Program-made: the position numbers and the translations under genes
Shown: positions 51,997-59,315 of the stretch, one piece after another
How the letters are laid out: each line of letters starts with the position of its first letter
How positions within the stretch are numbered: the stretch's first letter is position 1
The notes under the pieces: generated by a model
Database searches by the model: none
Told to the model about the DNA's origin: nothing
The model's input: the letters and a program-made list of their open reading frames with translations, nothing else
NCBI RefSeq assembly: GCF_009720865.1
Contig: NZ_WNLA01000011.1
Coordinates: forward strand, 124,001-188,000
From: Pseudoduganella ginsengisoli
Lineage (GTDB): Bacteria; Pseudomonadota; Gammaproteobacteria; Burkholderiales; Burkholderiaceae_D
Direction: 5' to 3'
Length of the DNA: 64,000 nucleotides

Positions 51997-52278
51997 ATGG
52001 ATACGAAATGGGCGGAGGATTTTCTCAGTCTGGCGGAAACACGCAGCTTTACGCGTGCGGCCAGTGCGCGGCATTCCAGCCAGGCGGCGTTCAGCCGCCG
52101 CATCCAGTCCCTGGAATCCTGGGTCGGCGCCGAACTGGTCGACCGAAGTTCGAGCCCATTGTCCTTGACGCCTGCCGGGCAGTCATTCCGTGGCGTTGCC
52201 GTCAATATTATCCGCCAGGTCGATATGGCCAGGAATATTGTCCGGCGGCGCAATGAATATCCGGCGCACGCAGCCTAG
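51997..52278 (+). CDS. LysR-type HTH domain only (truncated or mini-regulator)
   Basis: 93 residues from ATG 51997, after an AAGGGAGAG site. The sequence MDTKWAEDFLSLAETRSFTR, AASARHSSQAAFSRRIQSLE and GAELVDRSSSPLSLTPAG is a complete LysR winged helix-turn-helix, but the roughly 200-residue ligand-binding domain is missing. The frame ends in TAG (52276-52278) and is then open for another 61 codons to a TAA at 52462-52464, without recognisable LysR features. It is either a decayed regulator or a stand-alone DNA-binding protein; the intact start and ribosome site favour some expression. It lies just downstream of the sigma-54 promoter. Confidence 0.65.
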   Translation: MDTKWAEDFLSLAETRSFTRAASARHSSQAAFSRRIQSLESWVGAELVDRSSSPLSLTPAGQSFRGVAVNIIRQVDMARNIVRRRNEYPAHAA

Positions 52279-52491
52279 CATACCCGAAACCGAATTAATA
52301 AAAATAGCTGGTTCCAGGCCCATATCGGCGCCTGTGGATTATTACGCCCTGCGAATTTGCGTTATCCCGTTTTTCGCTGGTTTAAACAGGGCAAGCGTAA
52401 TGCCGGTCAAATAAACCATTTGATTCGTTTTAAAAATCGCCGTCGTTTTTATAAAACTATATAACCAGATAACGAAAAGAGGGAAGTCAAA

Positions 52492-53499
52492 ATGAATCGA
52501 ATTACGCGAGGTTCCGTTGCTGTGGGGATGGCCGCCGCCATGGGCGCTTCCGGCGCCGCCTGGGCCCAGTCCAGCGTCACCGTGTATGGCGTGGCCGATG
52601 CCGGCCTGGTACGCGAATCGGGCGGCGCGGCAGGCAGCGTCACCAATGTCAGCAGCGGCGTCGCTTCCGGTTCACGCCTGGGTTTCAAGGGCAAGGAAGA
52701 TTTGGGCGGCGGCCTGGCCGCGTTTTTCCAGCTTGAAAATGGCATGAACCTCGACAACGGCTCGGCCGCGCAAGGCGGCCTGCTGTTTGGCCGCCAAGCC
52801 TACGTGGGCCTGTCCAGCGCGGCAGGCTCCGTCACCTTGGGCCGCCAGTATTCACCGTATTACAAAGTGCTGCGCGACGTGGCGGACCCGTTTTGCATCG
52901 GCCTGGCCGGCAATGCGGGCAACATCATGGTGACCAATACCCGTGTCGACAACATGGTGCAGTACGCGCTGCCGCAGTGGCATGGCTTGACGGCGGAAGT
53001 TGCCGTGGGCATGGGCGAAGTGGCCGGCAGTTTCGAGCGCAACCGGGCTTATAGCGCGGCCGCGTATTACACGCAGGGCAAGCTGGTGGTGGCGGGGGCC
53101 TGGTTCCAGCGCCAGAATGCGCTGGCCACCGACCAGACGCGCAACGCGCTGCTGACCGCGCGCTATCACTTCGGCGTGCTGGAAGCCACGGTGGGCTACG
53201 CGCATAACCATGGCCTGGCCGGCGCCCACAGCGATGACGTGGTGGTGGGCGCCATCGTGCCGCTGGGCGCGCACCGCTTCCTGGTGTCGTATGTGCGCCA
53301 TGACGACAAGACCCGCGCCGCCCGCGACGCCAGCCAGTGGGCGCTGGGCTACACGTACACGCTGTCCAAGCGCACTGACCTGTACGCAGCCTATGGCCAC
53401 ATCAACAACAGCAATGGCGCCACGTTCAAGGTCGGCAATGCGACCGAGAGCGGCAGCGGCAACCGCGCCACCAACCTCGGCATCCGCCACGTGTTCTGA
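52492..53499 (+). CDS. outer-membrane porin, Gram-negative trimeric type (OmpC/Burkholderia porin family)
   Basis: 335 residues. The signal peptide ends at AWA-QSSVTVYG, where the mature N-terminus VTVYGVADAGL is that of betaproteobacterial general porins. SRLGFKGKEDLGGGLAAFFQLE is the next signature, and the C-terminus NLGIRHVF ends in the Phe needed for BAM insertion. It is slightly short (usually 350-400), so some loops are trimmed. Followed 53 bp later by gltI, with a hairpin between: the porin may let acidic amino acids into the periplasm for the transporter. Confidence 0.94.
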   Translation: MNRITRGSVAVGMAAAMGASGAAWAQSSVTVYGVADAGLVRESGGAAGSVTNVSSGVASGSRLGFKGKEDLGGGLAAFFQLENGMNLDNGSAAQGGLLFGRQAYVGLSSAAGSVTLGRQYSPYYKVLRDVADPFCIGLAGNAGNIMVTNTRVDNMVQYALPQWHGLTAEVAVGMGEVAGSFERNRAYSAAAYYTQGKLVVAGAWFQRQNALATDQTRNALLTARYHFGVLEATVGYAHNHGLAGAHSDDVVVGAIVPLGAHRFLVSYVRHDDKTRAARDASQWALGYTYTLSKRTDLYAAYGHINNSNGATFKVGNATESGSGNRATNLGIRHVF

Positions 53500-53519
53500 A
53501 CCTGTCCTTCCCACTACCA

Positions 53520-53535
53520 CCCCGGCTCGCCGGGG
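53520..53535 (+). other. intercistronic hairpin between porin and gltI
   Basis: CCCCGGC / GCCGGGG with a 2-base loop, 5 bp before the gltI ribosome site AAGGAG. No T tract, so it may stabilise the upstream mRNA rather than terminate. Confidence 0.5.
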
Positions 53536-53552
53536 ATTTCAAGGAGTCTTTG

Positions 53553-54509
53553 ATGAAAAAGTCGCACCATGTTGCCGCACTGTTCAGCCTGTGCATGCTG
53601 TCCGCCGCCACCCTGGTCCATGCGCAGGACGATGGCGGCACGCTGGCCAAGATTAAAAAAAGCGGCGCCATCACGCTGGGAGTACGCGATGGGTCCGTGC
53701 CGTTTTCCTATCTGGACGACAAGCAGCAATACCAGGGCTATTCGATCGACCTGTGCATGAAGGTGGTGACGGCGCTGCAAAAGCAGCTGGGCATGACGGA
53801 GCTGAAAGTCACCATGAACCCGGTCACGTCGGCCAACCGTATTCCACTGATGGCCAACGGCACCATCGACCTGGAATGCGGTTCCACCACCAACAACCTG
53901 GAGCGCCAGCAGCAAGTGGCGTTCGCTCCCACCATGTTCGTCGTGGCCAACCGCCTGCTGGCCAAGAAGTCGTCCAATATCCACACGCTGGCCGACATGA
54001 AAGGTAAAACGCTGGTGGCCACGGCCGGCACGTCCACCTTGAAGCAGATGACGATCCTGAACAAGGAACAAAACCTGGGCATGAACATCATCGTCGGCAA
54101 AGACCATCCGGAATCGTTCCTGATGGTGGAGACGGGCCGCGCGGCGGCGGAAGCCAATGACGACATCTTGCTGGCGGCGCAGCGCGCCAATTCGAAAACG
54201 CCGGGCGACTATGAAATCACGTCCGAAGCGCTGTCCGTCGAACCCTACGGCATCATGATGCGCAAAGGCGACCCGGCCTTCAAGAAGGCCGTGGATGACG
54301 CGCTGGTGCGCGTTTATAAATCCGGCGAAGACATGCAGCGCCTGTACCACAAGTGGTTCATGTCGCCGATCCCGCCCAAGGGCATCAACCTGCGCTTCCC
54401 GATGCCGCCGCAGCTGGAAGCCGTGCTGGCCAAGCCGACTGATTCGGGCGACCCGGCCGCGTACGCGGAAGTGCCGCAAGCGCAAAAGGCTGCGGCCAAG
54501 AAGAAATAA
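53553..54509 (+). CDS. gltI: glutamate/aspartate ABC transporter substrate-binding protein
   Basis: 318 residues from ATG 53553 (AAGGAG 7 bases upstream). The signal peptide ends VHA. SBP_bac_3 fold with PFSYLDDKQQYQGYSIDLCM, NPVTSANRIPLMANGTIDLECGSTTNNLERQ and LVATAGTSTL, very close to E. coli GltI, including the ECGSTTNN ligand segment. It captures glutamate or aspartate in the periplasm. First gene of gltIJKL. Unusual is the mature region AAEANDDILLAAQRAN, where GltI has Met/Phe-rich sequence. Confidence 0.93.
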   Translation: MKKSHHVAALFSLCMLSAATLVHAQDDGGTLAKIKKSGAITLGVRDGSVPFSYLDDKQQYQGYSIDLCMKVVTALQKQLGMTELKVTMNPVTSANRIPLMANGTIDLECGSTTNNLERQQQVAFAPTMFVVANRLLAKKSSNIHTLADMKGKTLVATAGTSTLKQMTILNKEQNLGMNIIVGKDHPESFLMVETGRAAAEANDDILLAAQRANSKTPGDYEITSEALSVEPYGIMMRKGDPAFKKAVDDALVRVYKSGEDMQRLYHKWFMSPIPPKGINLRFPMPPQLEAVLAKPTDSGDPAAYAEVPQAQKAAAKKK

Positions 54510-54548
54510 CGCGCCGGCTGGTTCAATCAATCGATCACTAGGATAACC

Positions 54549-55298
54549 ATGAATTACCACTGGAATTGGCGCATCTTCTGGGAAGCGGCGCCTGACGGGA
54601 CTGGAACTTACCTCGACACGCTTTGGTCCGGCCTGCTGTGGACCCTGGCCACGGCATTGACGGCCTGGGTCATGGCGCTGGCGCTGGGCGTCATGGTCGG
54701 CACGGTGCGTACGTTGCCGAACAAATGGCTGGCGGGGCTGGCCAACGCGTACGTGGAATTGTTCCGCAACGTGCCGCTGCTGGTGCAAATGTTCCTGTGG
54801 TTCTTCGTGGCGCCCGAAGTATTGCCGCAGGCGGCCGGCGACTGGATCAAGGCGCTGCCCAACGCGCCGTTCGTCACGGCCGTGCTGTGCCTGGGCTTTT
54901 TCACGTCGTCACGGGTTGCAGTGCAGGTGGCGACCGGCATTGCCGCCTTGCCGCGCGGGCAAAAGATGGCCGGCACCGCGCTGGGGCTGACGCTGGCGCA
55001 AACGTACCGCTACGTGCTGCTGCCGATGGCGGCGCGCGTGATCTTGCCGCCGCTGACCAGTGAATTCCTCAACATCATCAAGAACAGTTCCGTGGCGCTG
55101 ACCATCGGCGTGGTGGAGTTGACAGCCAGTGCGCGCGCCATCCAGGAATTTTCATTCCAGGTGTTTGAAGCCTTTACCGCCGCCACCGTGATTTATGTGG
55201 TGGTCAATATCGGCGTCGTGTACCTGATGCACCGGCTGGAAAAGAAAGTCGCCATTCCAGGCTTTATCGTTGCGGGCGCCGCCTCGGGAGGGCACTGA
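54549..55298 (+). CDS. gltJ: glutamate/aspartate ABC transporter permease GltJ
   Basis: 249 residues, about five membrane helices. The ATPase-contact EAA loop is RGQKMAGTALGLTLAQTYRYVLLP. NYHWNWRIFWE at the start and VELFRNVPLLVQMFLWFFVAPE are typical of GltJ. It lies 39 bp after gltI and 1 bp before gltK. Confidence 0.94.
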   Translation: MNYHWNWRIFWEAAPDGTGTYLDTLWSGLLWTLATALTAWVMALALGVMVGTVRTLPNKWLAGLANAYVELFRNVPLLVQMFLWFFVAPEVLPQAAGDWIKALPNAPFVTAVLCLGFFTSSRVAVQVATGIAALPRGQKMAGTALGLTLAQTYRYVLLPMAARVILPPLTSEFLNIIKNSSVALTIGVVELTASARAIQEFSFQVFEAFTAATVIYVVVNIGVVYLMHRLEKKVAIPGFIVAGAASGGH

Positions 55299-55299
55299 C

Positions 55300-55992
55300 A
55301 TGCTGGGCAATTTCGATTTCGACGTCATCGTCCGCTCGTGGGGCTACCTGTTCCAGACTGGCATGCTGTTCACGCTGAAGCTGACGGTGCTGGCCATGGC
55401 GGGCGGCATCGTGATGGGAACCTTGCTGGCGCTGATGCGGCTGTCCGGCAACCGGGCGGTGTCGCTGTTCGCCACCGGCTACGTCAACCTGGTGCGCGCG
55501 GTGCCGCTGGTGCTGGTGATTTTCTGGTTTTATTTCCTGGTGCCGTACATCGCGGCCTGGATCATCGGCTCGCCGGCACCGGTGCAGGTGGGCGCTTTTC
55601 CATCCGCGCTGATCACGTTCATCCTGTTTGAAGCGGCGTATTACTGCGAAATCATGCGCAGCGGCATACAGTCGATTCCCCGCGGCCAGGTCTGGGCCGG
55701 CCGCGCGCTGGGCATGAATTACTGGCAAACCATGGCCAACGTGGTGCTGCCGCAAGCATTCCGCAACATGATCCCCGTGCTGCTGACGCAAACCATCGTA
55801 CTGTTCCAGGATGTATCGCTGGTGTACGTGCTGTCGATTCCGGATTTTGTCGGCGCCGCCGGCAAGGTGGCCCAGCGTGACGGCCGCCTGGTGGAAATGT
55901 ATACGTTTGTCGCCGTCGTGTACTTCGCCCTGTGCTACGGCTTGTCGTTCCTGGTGCGCCGCCTGCAGCAGCGCGTCGCCATCATCCGTTAA
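55300..55992 (+). CDS. gltK: glutamate/aspartate ABC transporter permease GltK
   Basis: 230 residues from ATG 55300, with a GGGAGGG ribosome site inside the end of gltJ. About five helices; the EAA loop is RGQVWAGRALGMNYWQTMANVVLP, and NLVRAVPLVLVIFWFYFLVP is the HisM-type core. Forms the heterodimeric channel with GltJ. Confidence 0.94.
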   Translation: MLGNFDFDVIVRSWGYLFQTGMLFTLKLTVLAMAGGIVMGTLLALMRLSGNRAVSLFATGYVNLVRAVPLVLVIFWFYFLVPYIAAWIIGSPAPVQVGAFPSALITFILFEAAYYCEIMRSGIQSIPRGQVWAGRALGMNYWQTMANVVLPQAFRNMIPVLLTQTIVLFQDVSLVYVLSIPDFVGAAGKVAQRDGRLVEMYTFVAVVYFALCYGLSFLVRRLQQRVAIIR

Positions 55993-56012
55993 ATGTTCAT
56001 GTGGAGAGAGCA

Positions 56013-56738
56013 ATGATCAAAATTGAAAACATCAACAAATGGTATGGCCACTTCCAGGTGCTGACCGATTGCAGTACGCACGTGCACAAGGGCGACGTGA
56101 TGGTCATTTGCGGCCCGTCCGGGTCGGGCAAGTCGACCTTGATCAAGACCGTCAACGGGCTGGAACCGGTGCAGGATGGCAGCATCCTGGTCGATAACGT
56201 GGCGGTGACCGATCCGAAAACCGACTTGTCGTGGCTACGCGCCCGCATCGGCATGGTGTTCCAGAACTTTGAACTGTTCCCGCACCTGACCATCCGGGAA
56301 AACCTCACCATTGCACAGGTCAAGGTGTTGAAGCGGGGGCTGGATGAAGCGAATGCGAAAGGCTTGAAGTACCTGGAGCGCGTGGGCCTGCTGGCGCACC
56401 AGGACAAGTTTCCCGGCCAATTGTCAGGCGGCCAGCAGCAGCGCGTGGCGATTGCCCGCGCATTGTCGATGGATCCGATCGCCATGCTGTTCGATGAACC
56501 GACGTCCGCGCTGGACCCGGAAATGATCAATGAAGTGCTGGACGTGATGGTGGGGCTGGCGCAGGAAGGCATGACGATGATGGTGGTCACGCATGAAATG
56601 GGCTTTGCCCGGCGCGTGGCCAACCGCATCGTGTTCATGGATAAAGGGATGGTGATCGAGGATTGCAGCAAGGATGACTTCTTCGGCGCTCCCCGCTCGC
56701 CGCGTGCGGCGGATTTCCTGTCGAAGATCATCCATTGA
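56013..56738 (+). CDS. gltL: glutamate/aspartate ABC transporter ATPase GltL
   Basis: 241 residues from ATG 56013, after a GGAGAG site. Walker A GPSGSGKST, signature LSGGQQQRVAIARAL, Walker B MLFDEPTSALDPEM, switch His in VVTHEMGFA: a polar amino-acid-type ATPase of normal length. Last gene of the transporter operon; a convergent gene ends 9 bp beyond it. Confidence 0.96.
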   Translation: MIKIENINKWYGHFQVLTDCSTHVHKGDVMVICGPSGSGKSTLIKTVNGLEPVQDGSILVDNVAVTDPKTDLSWLRARIGMVFQNFELFPHLTIRENLTIAQVKVLKRGLDEANAKGLKYLERVGLLAHQDKFPGQLSGGQQQRVAIARALSMDPIAMLFDEPTSALDPEMINEVLDVMVGLAQEGMTMMVVTHEMGFARRVANRIVFMDKGMVIEDCSKDDFFGAPRSPRAADFLSKIIH

Positions 56739-56747
56739 CCGCAGCGC

Positions 56748-57218
56748 TTAGCGCTCGGGGCAATTGCCGCTGTTGTCGCGTTCTTCCACATCGGTGACGA
56801 TGCCCCGGTCCACGGTGAAGGTCACCATCGTGTCGGAGACAGCGCCTTTTTCCACCGTAAAACAAATCACGGCGCCGCGGCCTGTCTGCAATTCGCCGCT
56901 GATCCACGTGGCCACCAGCGGCGCCGTTACGCCTTCATACACGGCGCCCAGCGGCACGGTGCTGCCGCAATCCGTGAAGTGGGTCAGGTACAGTGTGCTG
57001 TCGATGATGGCCCAGTGGGCGGCCGGGCCGCCCGCCGAACACTGCCGCCGCTGCCGCAGCGCCGTTAATTGTTCCGAGGGTGGAACCGGCAGCGTCGGCT
57101 TGCCTGCCATCACAACCGAGTTTTGCGCCCCTTCGTAGGCCAGCCGGTCCGTCAGCGGCGTGGCGGCAGAGGCGGCAGAGGCCCAAAGCAAGGCGAGGAG
57201 GGCGGCAAGCTGTTTCAT
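56748..57218 (-). CDS. secreted protein of unknown function
   Basis: 156 residues. Signal peptide MKQLAALLALLWASAASA. The mature protein has four Cys (QCSAGG, FTDCGST, VICFTV, GNCPER) and a beta-rich pattern with VPLGAVYEGVTAPLVATWISGEL. No family recognised. Its ATG overlaps the stop of the cupin gene by 4 bp (ATGA), so the two are translationally coupled. Conserved cysteines and export suggest an envelope role only. Confidence 0.75.
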   Translation of the reverse strand: MKQLAALLALLWASAASAATPLTDRLAYEGAQNSVVMAGKPTLPVPPSEQLTALRQRRQCSAGGPAAHWAIIDSTLYLTHFTDCGSTVPLGAVYEGVTAPLVATWISGELQTGRGAVICFTVEKGAVSDTMVTFTVDRGIVTDVEERDNSGNCPER

Positions 57219-57592
57219 GCCAGTTGCTGTTCCAGTGTCTTCGTATAAGGCGTATCGACGTCGCCCGTATGCTTGGTGGTGACGGTTTCAATCAGCATGA
57301 TCCAGCACTCCTGTTCCGCCACCGGCTTGTGCTGCGTGGCGCGCGGCACCACGTGCAGCGAACCTTGATTCAACTGCACCACCTTGTTCCCCTCGTAGTG
57401 CATGGCCAGGCTGCCGCGCACGATGAAAAACAGTTCGTCTTCATGTTCATGGCTGTGCCACGTGAATTCGCCTTGGATCTTGGCCAGTTTGACGTACTGA
57501 TCATTGACTTGCGCCACGACCTTGGGCGACCAGTGTTCAGTGATGGTGGCGAAGGCGGCTTCAAGGTTGACGGACTCGGCGAAGGGATTCAT
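57215..57592 (-). CDS. cupin domain protein
   Basis: 125 residues from ATG 57592, after a strong AAGGAG site. A single cupin: metal motif 1 in FTWHSHEHEDELFFIVRGSL (His-His-Glu) and motif 2 around GSLHVVPRATQHKPVA (His). It is a small mannose-6-phosphate-isomerase-like cupin, cytoplasmic, without further domain. Such proteins act as isomerases, dioxygenases or binding proteins; the substrate is unknown. It is co-translated with the secreted protein downstream. Confidence 0.9.
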   Translation of the reverse strand: MNPFAESVNLEAAFATITEHWSPKVVAQVNDQYVKLAKIQGEFTWHSHEHEDELFFIVRGSLAMHYEGNKVVQLNQGSLHVVPRATQHKPVAEQECWIMLIETVTTKHTGDVDTPYTKTLEQQLA

Positions 57593-57622
57593 TGGGGCTC
57601 CTTGAACATTAACAATTGGTGA

Positions 57623-57673
57623 AGCATGCATGCTACGCTTTTTTTCCACAGCAAATTGTCTTCACTTGCTGTG
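57623..57673. repeat. palindromes upstream of the cupin gene
   Basis: A 12-bp perfect palindrome AGCATGCATGCT (57623-57634) and an 8-bp inverted repeat CACAGCAA / TTGCTGTG (57647-57673). They lie 31-81 bp upstream of the cupin ATG and are possible operators. Confidence 0.45.
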
Positions 57674-57736
57674 TTTGGTTAGAGCTTGGGGACTATTCGC
57701 CTCCAAACAGAGTTTCAATAACGACTACTACGGTCC

Positions 57737-59218
57737 TTACCGCTTTTTTAAATCGGCCTCAATCTCCTGCACCAGATTCTGCGTACTCCACTCCAGTGCA
57801 CTGACGGTGATGGCCGGTTGATAGAATTCGCCATTGCCCCGCGGCCGGTTGACGTACACCTTGGTTGGCACGATGACGGTGGCGCGCCCTGAGTCCAGTT
57901 GCTGACGCCGCACTTCCATGTAAGTCGAATCAGCAGAGCTTGGGGCGCCGATCAGCTTGGTATTGGGGAAGCGTGTGAAGTAATCCAGTGCATCCAGGCA
58001 AGCGCTGGCACATTGACCGGGTACGATCACGTAAAGCGGACGAGTGAAGGGAGCGGGATCGCCTTCCACATCAGCCTCGGGATGCGCTGGCGCTTCGGCG
58101 TCTCCTTTGGAAACAGCCCAGATATCACCGCGCTGCAAGGCCGGCTGCAATTTTTCCACCAATTCGCGGGCCCATCGTTCAGGCTCAACCTGGCCTTCGC
58201 GGTGTAATTGGTCAGCCAGCGATGCAAAGAATTGGACGTTCTCCTTCGACGCGCGATACCAGGTTTCCGTCCGGGCGAAATAGGCGGCTACGCGGCGCTG
58301 CACGCGCGCCTCACCCCACAGGGCGCCGCTGAATGACAAACTCCACAGCGAAGATCCGCCCCCGTTATGGCGCAAGTCGGCCACTACGGCGCGGGCGGAC
58401 AGCAGGCGTTGGCGGTTTGCTTTCATTTCATCGAACATGGCTTGATAAGCTGCCCTGCCTTGTTCATCCGGATGGAACGATGGCATGGCCGCCCAGATCA
58501 GGCCGGGTTGAGGCTCCGACAGGCCAATTGGCAATTGGTCGCCGTTTTGGCTGGCATCGAGCCATTCGTAGCCTTCTTTGGACCGTGGCGTCCAGTTCAG
58601 CGTCAGGTCGCTTTGCTTGCCGGAGTGTTCAAAACGGCAGCGCTTGGGCAGGTTGATGAAGGGATTGCCCCAGTCCAGGAACAATTTTCCGGCCTGCCCC
58701 CACCACATGCCGTCCTCTTCTTCGCGTCCCAGAAAGGCGAACACGTTCGACTTCACCAGTTCGCGGATGGGAACGCCATCGCAAGACACCACGCGGGATC
58801 CTTTGGCCGGCACGCTGCCGGTAGCTGCATAAACGTAGAGTCCATCGCCGCGCCAGGCTGCGACAAAACCGGGCCAGCGGGGCTGATAGCTTTCGCCGGC
58901 GGGCAAACTAGGGTACATGCCTGCGTGGCCATCCTTGACGCGCGCATGGAAAGCCAGGATGGCCGCTTCATAGCCGCGCGCATCGGTGACCTTGGCGGCA
59001 TAGCGTAGCCCCAGCGTGCGCGCCGCGGCCAGATTGCCGGCAAAGCCAGGATTGGCCTGATCATAGGTGCCGGGGTGATTTTCCTGCGTGATGCGGTAAC
59101 CTGCTTCAATGTCATCGATCGCGGCTTGGCGCCATTGTTCCGGGGCTTGCGGGAGTGTCGTTGCCGAAGCCAGGTAGGGGAAGGCGGCGAGCGCCGCCAG
59201 GGCGAAGTAATTTTTCAT
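57737..59218 (-). CDS. S41-family peptidase-like secreted protein
   Basis: 493 residues from ATG 59218, where the signal peptide MKNYFALAALAAFPYLASA starts. The middle has a substrate-binding region (FHARVKDGHAGMYPSLPAG); the C-terminal half is S41-like with VVADLRHNGGGSSLWSLSF and the nucleophile region VPGQCASACLDALDYF (Ser in CASAC), then KLIGAPSSADSTY. It is a divergent S41 member; activity is likely but not certain. The ATG is immediately preceded by a perfect 11-bp hairpin, so it has no normal ribosome site. A MerR/TipA-type regulator gene lies 97 bp upstream on the same strand. Confidence 0.82.
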   Translation of the reverse strand: MKNYFALAALAAFPYLASATTLPQAPEQWRQAAIDDIEAGYRITQENHPGTYDQANPGFAGNLAAARTLGLRYAAKVTDARGYEAAILAFHARVKDGHAGMYPSLPAGESYQPRWPGFVAAWRGDGLYVYAATGSVPAKGSRVVSCDGVPIRELVKSNVFAFLGREEEDGMWWGQAGKLFLDWGNPFINLPKRCRFEHSGKQSDLTLNWTPRSKEGYEWLDASQNGDQLPIGLSEPQPGLIWAAMPSFHPDEQGRAAYQAMFDEMKANRQRLLSARAVVADLRHNGGGSSLWSLSFSGALWGEARVQRRVAAYFARTETWYRASKENVQFFASLADQLHREGQVEPERWARELVEKLQPALQRGDIWAVSKGDAEAPAHPEADVEGDPAPFTRPLYVIVPGQCASACLDALDYFTRFPNTKLIGAPSSADSTYMEVRRQQLDSGRATVIVPTKVYVNRPRGNGEFYQPAITVSALEWSTQNLVQEIEADLKKR

Positions 59219-59246
59219 GGCCGGATTGTAAAGAAACAATCCGGCC
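59219..59246 (-). promoter_or_regulatory. perfect 11-bp hairpin directly at the S41 start codon
   Basis: On the coding (minus) strand GGCCGGATTGT, six bases, ACAATCCGGCC, then ATG with no gap. As RNA it would hide the ribosome-binding region; as DNA it is a 28-bp operator-like palindrome. Confidence 0.65.
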
Positions 59247-59262
59247 GAAAATACGCAAATTG

Positions 59263-59303
59263 TCACGGTAGCGGCGTGAAGGAAGACACACTTGCCACCG
59301 TGA
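59263..59303. repeat. 10-bp inverted repeat between the MerR gene and the S41 gene
   Basis: TCACGGTAGC and GCCACCGTGA (9 of 10 pair), 21 bp apart. Candidate regulator site in the promoter region of the S41 gene. Confidence 0.4.
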
Positions 59304-59315
59304 ATACATCGCGAA

